Source: an uncultured Coriobacteriaceae bacterium
GTDB lineage: Bacteria > Actinomycetota > Coriobacteriia > Coriobacteriales > Atopobiaceae
Length of the DNA: 5,059 bases
Direction: 5' to 3'
Assembly (NCBI GenBank): GCA_902766805.1
Contig: CACXFF010000433.1
Location: 1 to 5,059 of the forward strand
The position numbers and the translations under genes are program-made. Numbering within the stretch: position 1 is the first letter of the stretch; every line of letters starts with the position of its first letter. A model generated the notes under the pieces. That model was not told the origin of the DNA. It saw nothing but the letters and a program-made list of their open reading frames with translations, and made no database searches. This document shows positions 1-5,059 of the stretch, one piece after another.

Positions 1-246
1 GATGTCGCCTTCGAAGAGGTCTCCAGCGAGCTATTGCCCTACATGCTGCATGGCACGGGCGACCTGTATGCCAGCGCACTCACAGCCGCCCTCTTCACAG
101 GCTGCACGCTCAAGCGCGCCGTGGAGTTTGCCGGCGAACTCGTGACCAAGGCCATGGTCGTCACGCGCGATCAGCCAGACTTCGAGGTGCGTGGTGTAAG
201 CTTCGAGCCGTGCCTCGGTGAGGTCGCATCCCTGCTCAACTCTTAA
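1..246 (+). CDS. Pyridoxal/pyridoxamine kinase, C-terminal part (5' end outside window)
   Basis: This is the last 81 residues of a PfkB/ribokinase-fold kinase that phosphorylates pyridoxal, pyridoxamine or pyridoxine with ATP in cytosolic vitamin B6 salvage. The frame is open to the window edge and ends with TAA at 244-246. The diagnostic element is HGTGDLYASALTAAL (visible residues 17-31). It is the GTGD anion-hole motif of the family, with Asp21 as the expected catalytic base, followed by the helix that packs on the ATP site. The tail, with TRDQPDFEVRGVSFEPCL, matches the usual C-terminal layout of PdxK/PdxY enzymes, where GVxFE precedes the final helix. The GTGD motif alone is shared with other ribokinase-family enzymes; the HGTGDL form and the tail point to the B6 group. 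PdxK and PdxY cannot be told apart from this fragment, so no symbol is given. It converges on typA across a strong terminator. Confidence 0.86.
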   Translation, partial: DVAFEEVSSELLPYMLHGTGDLYASALTAALFTGCTLKRAVEFAGELVTKAMVVTRDQPDFEVRGVSFEPCLGEVASLLNS

Positions 247-267
247 GTTTTGTCTGATAAAACGCCA

Positions 268-308
268 AAAAGAAGGCGTGGGACACACCTTGTCCCACGC
301 CTTCTTTT
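268..308. terminator. Bidirectional intrinsic terminator, perfect 18-bp stem
   Basis: The left arm 268-285 (AAAAGAAGGCGTGGGACA) is perfectly complementary to the right arm 291-308, with a 5-base loop (CACCT, 286-290). The A-run on one side and T-run on the other give each strand a U-tract: TTCTTTT on the plus strand, and five T's leaving the stem on the minus strand. It lies 22 bases after the stop of the B6 kinase and 39 bases beyond the stop of typA, so it can end transcription of both convergent genes. Confidence 0.93.
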
Positions 309-320
309 CTCGTCTTACCC

Positions 321-337
321 CACCTGGTACACAGGTG
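321..337 (-). repeat. Small inverted repeat just after the typA stop
   Basis: CACCTG (321-326) and CAGGTG (332-337) form a perfect 6-bp stem with a 5-base loop. It lies between the typA stop codon and the 18-bp terminator. No U-tract follows it, so it is at most an accessory 3'-end hairpin; it may be chance. Confidence 0.35.
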
Positions 338-346
338 CATGCTAGC

Positions 347-2194
347 CTAGTCGTTGAGCTTCTTCACGAGGCCCGCACGCACAGCAGCCTTCTTGCGCTC
401 GGTCGCGTCGAGGATGCGCTTGCGCATGCGGATGTTCTTGGGCGTGACCTCCACGAGCTCGTCGTCCATGATGTACTCCAGCGCCTCCTCCAGAGTGAAG
501 GTGCGCGGGGGCGTGAGCTGCACCGCAATGTCGGCCGTGGAGGAGCGCTGGTTGCCCAGGCGCTTGGTACGCGCCACGTTGACCACCATGTCACCCGGCT
601 TGGAGCGCTCTCCCACAAGCATGCCCTCGTAGCACTCGTCTCCCGGCCCCACGAACAGCGCGCCGCGCTCCTGCAGGGTGCCCAACGCGTAGGCGACCGC
701 CTTCTCGGTGGACATCGAGATCATGGCACCGTTGTTGCGCCCGCCGATCTCACCCGCATAGGGGCCGTATTCGAGGAACGTGTGATAGAAGACAGCCTCG
801 CCGTGGGACACGTTGAGGATGCGCGTCTTGAGGCCCATGATGCCGCGCGTGGGAATGCGGAACTCCAGGTGGGAGAGCGTGCTGCCCTGCTCCATGCTCA
901 CCATCTGACCGCCCGCCTCGCCGACGACCTCGATGACCTTACCGGCATATTCCTGGGGGCTTTCCACCGCGGCTTGCTCGATGGGCTCGAGGCGACCACC
1001 CTGCCCGTCGCTCTTGAACAGCACGCGCGGGCGTCCCACCTGGAACTCGAAGCCTTCTCGGCGCATCTCTTCCATGAGCACGCCCAGGTGCAAGATGCCG
1101 CGGCCAGAGACCTCCACGCCGCTCTTGTCAGGCAGCTCCTCGATACGCATGGTGACGTTGTTCTCACGCTCCGTCATCAGGCGTTCCTTGAGTTGACGGC
1201 CGCCGACGATGTCGCCGTCGCGTCCCACCAGGGGGCTGTTGGACGGCTCGAAGACCACCGCCATGGTCGGCGGGTCGATTTCGATGGGGTCGAGTTCCAC
1301 GGGGTTCTCGGGATCGGTGTACACGTCGCCGATATCCGTGCCGTCCACGCCCACCACGGCGCCGATGTCACCGGCCACCACCTCATCGCACTCTTTGCGG
1401 CCCAGATAGTCAAAGGTGAAGAGCTGCTTGACGGTACACACCGCGCGCTCGCCGTCGTTTTTGACCACCAGAATCTTGTCGCCGTGGTGGATGGTGCCCG
1501 AGAACACACGGCCAATGCCGATGCGCCCCACATACTCACTGTGATCCACTGTCACACACTGCATGGCCAGCGGGCCGTCCGCATCCACGTCGGGGGCGGG
1601 GAGCTCCCCGATCATCATGTCGAGCAGGGGATACATGTCCTCATTGTCATCGGACGGATCCAAGCGGGCGAACCCGTTGACAGCCGAGCAGTACACCACG
1701 TGTCCCATCGAGAACTCGAGCTGCTCATCGGTCGCGCCCAGGTCCATCATCAGGTCGAGCGTGTCGTTGACGATCTGCTCGGGACGGGAACCGTCGCGGT
1801 CTATCTTGTTGATGACCAGCAGGATCTTCAGGCCACAGTCGATGGCGTGGCGCAATACAAAGCGCGTCTGCGGCATGCAGCCCTCGAAGGCGTCCACCAG
1901 CAGCAGCGCGCCGTCGGCCATCTTGAGCACGCGTTCCACCTCGCCGCCGAAGTCGGCGTGGCCCGGGGTGTCGATGACGTTGATCTTCACGCCCTGGTAC
2001 TCGATGGAGATGTTCTTGGACAGGATCGTGATGCCGCGCTCGCGCTCCTGGTCGTTGCTGTCGAGAACGCGCTCTTCCACCTGCTGGTTTTCGCGGAACG
2101 CGCCGGCCGCGCGCAACAGTTTGTCGCACAGGGTCGTCTTGCCATGGTCGACATGGGCGATGATGGCAACGTTGCGGATGGTTTCTTGGACCAT
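347..2194 (-). CDS. typA: Translational GTPase TypA/BipA, complete, 615 aa
   Basis: TypA/BipA is an EF-G-like GTPase that binds the 70S ribosome and supports 50S assembly and translation under stress, notably at low temperature. All five G motifs are present: AHVDHGKT (13-20, P-loop), RGITI (53-57, switch I), DTPGH (75-79, switch II), NKID (129-132, guanine specificity) and SAVNG (170-174). Then come the beta-barrel domain (about 200-300), EF-G-like domains III and V (about 310-480), and the TypA-specific C-terminal domain with the signature region around YGPYAGEIGGRNNGAMIS and the RMRKRILDATERKKAAVRAG tail. The length agrees with the family's usual 605-615 residues. I chose the ATG at 2192-2194 because it puts the P-loop at residue 13, as in known TypA proteins. 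The reading frame stays open 65 codons further upstream, but that extension has no TypA-like sequence. There is no good Shine-Dalgarno; the only purine run (GGGG) lies in a hairpin. The stop is TAG. Confidence 0.97.
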   Translation of the reverse strand: MVQETIRNVAIIAHVDHGKTTLCDKLLRAAGAFRENQQVEERVLDSNDQERERGITILSKNISIEYQGVKINVIDTPGHADFGGEVERVLKMADGALLLVDAFEGCMPQTRFVLRHAIDCGLKILLVINKIDRDGSRPEQIVNDTLDLMMDLGATDEQLEFSMGHVVYCSAVNGFARLDPSDDNEDMYPLLDMMIGELPAPDVDADGPLAMQCVTVDHSEYVGRIGIGRVFSGTIHHGDKILVVKNDGERAVCTVKQLFTFDYLGRKECDEVVAGDIGAVVGVDGTDIGDVYTDPENPVELDPIEIDPPTMAVVFEPSNSPLVGRDGDIVGGRQLKERLMTERENNVTMRIEELPDKSGVEVSGRGILHLGVLMEEMRREGFEFQVGRPRVLFKSDGQGGRLEPIEQAAVESPQEYAGKVIEVVGEAGGQMVSMEQGSTLSHLEFRIPTRGIMGLKTRILNVSHGEAVFYHTFLEYGPYAGEIGGRNNGAMISMSTEKAVAYALGTLQERGALFVGPGDECYEGMLVGERSKPGDMVVNVARTKRLGNQRSSTADIAVQLTPPRTFTLEEALEYIMDDELVEVTPKNIRMRKRILDATERKKAAVRAGLVKKLND

Positions 2195-2205
2195 GGGGCT
2201 ACCCC
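2195..2205 (-). promoter_or_regulatory. GGGG/CCCC mini-hairpin abutting the typA start codon
   Basis: On the minus strand the eleven bases directly before the typA ATG read GGGGTAGCCCC: four G:C pairs closing a 3-base loop, with the start codon as the next base. The G-run is also the only Shine-Dalgarno-like stretch available. The base pairing is seen directly; a role in tuning typA translation is inference. Confidence 0.4.
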
Positions 2206-2293
2206 AATCAAGATACGTGCAGTTATTTAGCCGAGTAAGTCTAGCAGGTTGTCGTTGGCAAAATGTGCAGGTTGCATGTGGCAGGAGCGGGCA

Positions 2294-2427
2294 AGCCCTT
2301 GTGCAGGCTACGACAGACAGGCGTGTGGGTCGCCTGATCCCGTGATGACAGCCACAGACGAAGGGCACGCGGCCGCCCTTGGGTCCCAAAGAGGGGAGAC
2401 GAGCGGCGCTGTCACCTGCACAAAGCT
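2294..2427 (-). promoter_or_regulatory. Candidate structured leader upstream of typA
   Basis: Four perfect stems nest without conflict. P1 is 2299-2307 with 2415-2423 (9 bp), extendable by 2294-2296/2425-2427 across a small internal loop. P2 is 2318-2323/2331-2336 (6 bp, 7-base loop). P3 is 2346-2352/2408-2414 (7 bp). P4 is 2361-2366/2375-2380 (6 bp). The segment 2408-2423 pairs continuously with two separate strands, giving a three-way junction with P2 as the side arm. It fills much of the 264-base gap between the upstream gene's stop and typA, on the strand that would read into typA. I match it to no known riboswitch class. High G+C makes chance stems common, so this remains a candidate for a leader RNA, an sRNA or a 3'-end structure. 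Confidence 0.35.
2377..2390. repeat. 14-bp near-palindromic repeat, copy 1
   Basis: The plus strand reads CCTTGGGTCCCAAA. It matches the copy at 2430-2443 at 13 of 14 positions and is itself nearly palindromic (TTGGG-T-CCCAA). It lies in the gene-free stretch upstream of typA. A dimeric regulator site is a plausible reading but unproven. Confidence 0.45.
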
Positions 2428-2429
2428 AG

Positions 2430-2443
2430 CCTTGGGTACCAAA
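2430..2443. repeat. 14-bp near-palindromic repeat, copy 2
   Basis: The plus strand reads CCTTGGGTACCAAA, one base different from the copy at 2377-2390. The two starts are 53 bases apart, about five helical turns, so both would face the same side of the DNA. It lies only 15 bases downstream of the stop codon of the upstream gene on the minus strand. Confidence 0.45.
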
Positions 2444-2458
2444 TGTGGGATGTGCCCC

Positions 2459-2881
2459 TCAGGAGAAGAGCGACTCGAGCTCGCCCGCGGGTTGCGGGTC
2501 GGCCCAAGCGAACTGCTCGCCCGCGCCCTTGCCCTGGAAGAGGCTGTAGGCCGAGTAGGTAGGCCAGCCACGCTGGCCAAACTCCAGTATGACGGCATCG
2601 TGGTACACACCATCGCCCTCGGCATCTACCGAGCCCTCGTAGCACAGGGCATAGAGTTCACAGGCTTCTCCTAGCTCGCGGACCTTCTCGTGAGCACCCT
2701 GCAGGCAGGCCTCGGCACCGTCCTCGGCGAACTCATAGGGAGTGACCTCACCAGAGCCGTTCTGTGTCACGAGAAGGACGTTCACGTCCTGAGCATCGGC
2801 TAGACGGTCAAACGCGTCTCCTAGGAGCTCACAGGACAGCATATCGAGCTCGGGCGATACTTCTCCTTGTGCGTGGGACAT
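2459..2881 (-). CDS. Acidic hypothetical protein, 140 aa, complete
   Basis: I do not recognise this protein. It is strongly acidic: 27 Asp/Glu against 5 Lys/Arg by direct count. It has no signal peptide or membrane segment, so it is probably cytosolic. It begins with a helix-prone stretch (residues 11-30), then a short hydrophobic strand VNVLLVT (33-39). The most motif-like part is residues 77-105, YALCYEG...YHDAVILEFGQRG. It resembles the strand-turn-strand pattern of small uncharacterised bacterial proteins that carry a Y-x-G...DA-hydrophobic-E segment. Four Cys (17, 59, 74, 80) show no metal-ribbon spacing. The ATG at 2879-2881 is supported by GAGG four bases upstream (minus strand AAGAGGAACC-ATG) and by a promoter about 40 bases upstream. 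The stop is TGA. It lies 264 bases upstream of typA on the same strand and is divergent from the zinc-ribbon gene; whether it is cotranscribed with typA is unclear. Confidence 0.78.
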   Translation of the reverse strand: MSHAQGEVSPELDMLSCELLGDAFDRLADAQDVNVLLVTQNGSGEVTPYEFAEDGAEACLQGAHEKVRELGEACELYALCYEGSVDAEGDGVYHDAVILEFGQRGWPTYSAYSLFQGKGAGEQFAWADPQPAGELESLFS

Positions 2882-2920
2882 GGTTCCTCTTGTTCTCTCC
2901 GTTCTGGCTTTTCGGCACCC

Positions 2921-2949
2921 ATCATAGCGTTTGTTCGGACGCTTGCCAC
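2921..2949 (-). promoter_or_regulatory. Sigma70-like promoter for the acidic hypothetical gene
   Basis: On the minus strand, GTGGCA (2944-2949, 4 of 6 to TTGACA) is followed by exactly 17 bases and then TATGAT (2921-2926, 5 of 6 to TATAAT). Initiation would fall near 2914, leaving a leader of roughly 33 bases that includes the GAGG ribosome site. It lies in the divergent spacer, so factors bound here could also affect the plus-strand gene. Confidence 0.6.
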
Positions 2950-2979
2950 TTGGCTCCTGCCTCGTCGCTTCCTCCGACG

Positions 2980-3040
2980 CGGCTCGCTATCCTTGTGGGC
3001 AAGGCACAAAGGGACGAGCCGGCCCCGTCGCGAGGGGCCG
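2980..3040 (+). promoter_or_regulatory. Candidate structured leader of the zinc-ribbon gene
   Basis: Three perfect inverted repeats lie end to end: CGGCTCG 2980-2986 with CGAGCCG 3015-3021 (7 bp); inside it CCTTG 2991-2995 with CAAGG 3000-3004 (5 bp, 4-base loop); then CGGCCCC 3020-3026 with GGGGCCG 3034-3040 (7 bp, 7-base loop). The first and third share bases 3020-3021, so they compete slightly. The inner stem has a rival, 2991-2997 with 3005-3012, carrying one bulged A. The last stem ends six bases before the Shine-Dalgarno. I see no convincing plus-strand promoter in the spacer, so transcription of this element is assumed. It could regulate translation or simply reflect GC-rich sequence. 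Confidence 0.4.
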
Positions 3041-3045
3041 TGCAC

Positions 3046-3052
3046 AGGAGGG
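3046..3052 (+). promoter_or_regulatory. Strong Shine-Dalgarno that sets the start at 3061
   Basis: AGGAGGG lies 8 bases before the ATG at 3061. It decides the start, because the same frame stays open for 99 codons upstream, through the divergent spacer and into the opposite-strand gene. Confidence 0.85.
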
Positions 3053-3060
3053 ACGTCGAG

Positions 3061-4512
3061 ATGAAGCAGCTCACGTGCACCAGCTGTGGCGCCACGCTGG
3101 AATGGGACGGCCGGGCCAACGTCGTGGAGTGCCGCTTCTGCGGGGCACGTTTCGCCATGCGAGGCGCCGAAGCAGGGGAGGCGGCAGACGATTGGCGCGC
3201 CCAGGCGCTACGTGGCGGCTGCGTGGCCGACAGGCCCTGCCTCGGGCCCTGCCTGGGCGATCCGCAGGACACGGGCGCCGTGTACTACCGGAGCTGGCTG
3301 CCGCAAGGGTGGAGCTATCAGGTGTTCCTGCCAAGCCACCTGTACTTCGGCGCGAGCGCGGGCTCACCCTTCGTCCCGGGCATCCACTTTGAGTCTCCCG
3401 ACGGACGCTCCTCCATCGAGCACATCACCACCAACGCCTACCGCGACCCGACCGGGATGGCGGTGGGACCCTTCGCCCAAGCGGGCCTCGCGGGAGGCAT
3501 CATGGGCGGCATGGGCGGCCTGACGCCCGGCAACGGAGAGATGGGCCTCGACGGGCTCGTCCACTACCCCTGCAGCGTGATGGACCCGCGCGACTTCGTG
3601 CGCCTGCGGCCCTTCGTCGACGCGCCCGACTACTGCGACGAGATGGTCCTGCGTCTGCAGCTGGAAAACCTGCAGGTCATCGGTCAGACGGACCAGGACG
3701 ACTTCGCTCGGCAGCGCATGGAGAAGCTGTTGGCTGACGCGCCTGCGCAGGTGCGTGCAAATCACTGGTATCACTGGTTCCGCCGGACCTACCGAGGCCA
3801 GCGCAAGGGAGAGCCCGTCATCATAGTCGCCGAGACACAGGTGTCCACCAACGGCTGGAATGTGCCCCAACAGGCCCCACAACAGCCCGCACAACAGCCT
3901 CCATCAGGCTTTTTTGGCCGCATGGCCGCCGCCATGGGTGGGGCCGCCCAACAGGCGATGGCGTCCATGGCCCAAGCGAACGTGCCCCGTATGTGGAACA
4001 CCGACTACGAGCTGGTGATGATTGCCCCCGAGGCGCAGGCACAGGCGGTCTTCGAGGAATTCGACCGCATACGACGCTCGATCGAGCTCGGGCGAGACTT
4101 CGCGCAGGGCCAAGCAGCCATAGAGCGCATCATCATGCAGGGCATGCAACATGCCAACGGCGTGTACGCCAATGCGCAGGCGCAGATGGCAGCCGAACGC
4201 GCGGCGTCATGGGACCGCCGTGCAGCCATCATCGCCGACACGAACGCCTACACCACCAACGTGATGCGCGACATGCAGGCCAGCAACGCCGCGACGCACG
4301 AGCGGGTGGCACAGGGCTGGTCCGAGGCGATACGCGGAGTCAACAGCTACGTGGGCAGCGACGGGCGCGTCGTCGAAGCCGACGTCCGCTACGACCACGT
4401 GTACCAAGGCACGCCCGGGTCGCGTTGGGGGAGTGACAGCTACGTCGCCGCCGAAGGCGACTGGCTGGAGCCCGGCGTGGACTTCGTCGAACTGCCCAAA
4501 CGGCACCTGTGA
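3061..4512 (+). CDS. Zinc-ribbon protein of unknown function, 483 aa, complete
   Basis: I recognise no named family. The N-terminus is a classic zinc ribbon with two CxxC knuckles, C6-x2-C9 and C24-x2-C27. Three further Cys follow at 54, 60 and 64 (Cx5Cx3C), which may be a second metal or redox site. Residues 71-130 (YYRSWLPQGW, later SSIEHITTNAYRD) look like a compact beta-rich domain with a 'lPxGW' opening. A Gly/Met-rich loop follows at 141-162 and a mixed domain at about 165-262. A PQQ/PAQQ linker (269-281) leads to an Ala/Met/Gln-rich stretch (287-306). Residues about 323-420 are helical and probably coiled. The tail (420-483) has W-SEAIRGVNSY-x-GSDGRVVEADVRYDHVYQ and a Trp/Gly-rich end. 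No signal peptide or membrane helix is visible, so it is probably cytosolic. Its start rests on the strong Shine-Dalgarno at 3046-3052. It is divergent from the acidic 140-residue protein and followed by a hairpin terminator. Confidence 0.85.
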   Translation: MKQLTCTSCGATLEWDGRANVVECRFCGARFAMRGAEAGEAADDWRAQALRGGCVADRPCLGPCLGDPQDTGAVYYRSWLPQGWSYQVFLPSHLYFGASAGSPFVPGIHFESPDGRSSIEHITTNAYRDPTGMAVGPFAQAGLAGGIMGGMGGLTPGNGEMGLDGLVHYPCSVMDPRDFVRLRPFVDAPDYCDEMVLRLQLENLQVIGQTDQDDFARQRMEKLLADAPAQVRANHWYHWFRRTYRGQRKGEPVIIVAETQVSTNGWNVPQQAPQQPAQQPPSGFFGRMAAAMGGAAQQAMASMAQANVPRMWNTDYELVMIAPEAQAQAVFEEFDRIRRSIELGRDFAQGQAAIERIIMQGMQHANGVYANAQAQMAAERAASWDRRAAIIADTNAYTTNVMRDMQASNAATHERVAQGWSEAIRGVNSYVGSDGRVVEADVRYDHVYQGTPGSRWGSDSYVAAEGDWLEPGVDFVELPKRHL

Positions 4513-4541
4513 CACAGCTCGAGCCAGGGCCGCAACACAAG

Positions 4542-4571
4542 ACGAGGGCGTTCCCGCAGGAACGCCCTCGT
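4542..4571. terminator. Hairpin between convergent genes, 13-bp perfect stem
   Basis: ACGAGGGCGTTCC (4542-4554) pairs perfectly with GGAACGCCCTCGT (4559-4571) around the tetraloop CGCA. It sits 29 bases after the zinc-ribbon gene's stop and 26 bases beyond the stop of the minus-strand gene. No T-run follows on either strand, so it would be a U-poor terminator of the type common in high-G+C bacteria. Confidence 0.75.
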
Positions 4572-4597
4572 ACAAGCGATGGTGGAGACGAAGGGGC

Positions 4598-5059
4598 TCA
4601 CACCGCGCGGATCTCGGTGAAGGAGTACACGTTAAGCTTGACGTACCAGTAGGCGGGAATCACGCCGTAGTACACGTCGTAATCATATACGGCAACCTTG
4701 CCCACCGACCTGTTGTTCTTGATGTCGTACATGTCGGCCGAGTAGGTGCGCTTGTGGGACACACTGGCCGAGTCGCTCTTTTCGGTACGCGACGGATCGC
4801 CCACGATGGCGTAGGACATCTGGTGGTCGTTGTTGCACGAAATACTGGTCTTGTTCCACGTTTTGCCAAAGGCCATGCCGTTGCCCCAGGTGTTGAGCGC
4901 GACCAGCCCCACGCAGTTGAACTCGTTAAAGATGCTGGTGGCGTTCTCGTAGCCGGGGATGGTGCGCTCGTAGCTCTCGCGCTTGGCCATCGTTTCAAGG
5001 TCGGAGCGGCTCATGGTGGACTGGTGGGAGTAGCTCTTCTCCGTGTCCTCGTTGCGCGA
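4598..5059 (-). CDS. Tyr/Asn-rich hypothetical protein, C-terminal part (5' end outside window)
   Basis: I do not recognise this protein. The frame is open from the window edge to TGA at 4598-4600, giving about 153 visible residues. An internal ATG at 5012-5014 would give 138 residues, but it has no Shine-Dalgarno and the codons before it read as normal coding sequence (SRNEDTEKSYSHQSTM), so the true start is probably beyond the window. The visible part is polar, with 13 Tyr and 11 Asn. Two Cys lie in NEFNCVGLVALN and TSISCNNDHQ and could form a disulphide. The last 30 residues (VAVYDYDVYYG, AYWYVKLNVYSF) look like beta strands with aromatic edges. Such composition is frequent in exported or surface beta-rich domains, but no signal sequence is visible because the N-terminus is missing. 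G+C is lower than in its neighbours. It converges on the zinc-ribbon gene. Confidence 0.72.
   Translation of the reverse strand, partial: SRNEDTEKSYSHQSTMSRSDLETMAKRESYERTIPGYENATSIFNEFNCVGLVALNTWGNGMAFGKTWNKTSISCNNDHQMSYAIVGDPSRTEKSDSASVSHKRTYSADMYDIKNNRSVGKVAVYDYDVYYGVIPAYWYVKLNVYSFTEIRAV

Noticed and set aside
218..2230. A 670-codon open frame on the plus strand opposite typA
   Set aside because: Its codons lie exactly opposite typA codons. In that register a stop needs TTA, CTA or TCA in typA, which are rare codons in GC-rich genes. The His/Val/Asp/Leu-rich translation is a mirror artefact, and typA has full family support.
2221..2262. A sigma70 promoter just upstream of typA (TAAATA or TAGACT as -10)
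   Set aside because: No acceptable -35 lies at 16-18 bases from either hexamer: TTGCCA is 12 bases from one and 26 from the other.
2195..2389. N-terminal extension of typA by 65 residues to an ATG at 2389
   Set aside because: The added residues have no TypA similarity and would run through the repeat-rich gap. The ATG at 2194 places the P-loop at the normal position.
2377..2443. T-box riboswitch, since both 14-mers contain TGGNACC on the minus strand
   Set aside because: TGGNACC follows from the near-palindrome itself. There is no Stem I with the usual motifs, too little room after the upstream gene, no terminator next to the motif, and typA is not an amino-acid or tRNA-charging gene.
2249..2674. 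A 141-codon plus-strand frame across the typA upstream gap
   Set aside because: It half overlaps the acidic gene on the opposite strand, has no ribosome site, and its translation shows no domain-like pattern.
2764..3060. N-terminal extension of the zinc-ribbon protein by 99 residues
   Set aside because: It would overlap the acidic gene and its promoter and precede the strong Shine-Dalgarno at 3046-3052. The zinc ribbon begins five residues after the chosen start.
3364..3894. A 176-codon minus-strand frame opposite the zinc-ribbon gene
   Set aside because: His/Val/Arg-rich translation typical of an antisense shadow in GC-rich DNA, with no initiation signal.

Overview
This 5,059-base window looks like ordinary chromosomal sequence from a high-G+C bacterium. 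Codon choice, a TypA with an actinobacterial flavour and G/C-ending codons fit an actinomycete-type genome; Coriobacteriia (Olsenella/Atopobium/Collinsella relatives) is my best guess, but that is inference from protein style and not from a search. I see no phage, transposon, CRISPR, tRNA or rRNA signal.

Layout, left to right. Positions 1-246 (+) hold the C-terminal 81 residues of a PfkB/ribokinase-fold vitamin B6 (pyridoxal/pyridoxamine) kinase. It converges on typA/bipA (347-2194, -), a complete ribosome-associated translational GTPase of 615 residues. A perfect 18-bp bidirectional terminator hairpin (268-308) separates them. Upstream of typA is a 264-base gene-free stretch (2195-2458) rich in inverted and direct repeats: a nested set of perfect stems that could form a junction-type RNA, a 13/14 direct repeat, and a 4-bp G:C hairpin abutting the typA start codon. 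Next, on the same strand, is a small very acidic hypothetical protein (2459-2881, -). A good sigma70-like promoter in the divergent spacer faces it.

Divergent from it is a 483-residue zinc-ribbon protein of unknown function (3061-4512, +), with a strong Shine-Dalgarno and an apparently structured leader (2980-3040). A 13-bp hairpin (4542-4571) separates this gene from a convergent partial gene (4598-5059, -). That last gene encodes a Tyr/Asn-rich hypothetical protein of visibly lower G+C, cut by the window edge.

Functionally the window mixes two housekeeping genes (B6 salvage, TypA) with three unrecognised ones. The best leads are the typA upstream region as a possible regulatory RNA or operator array, and the divergent pair of uncharacterised genes that share one control region. 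None of these amounts to a proven new system.
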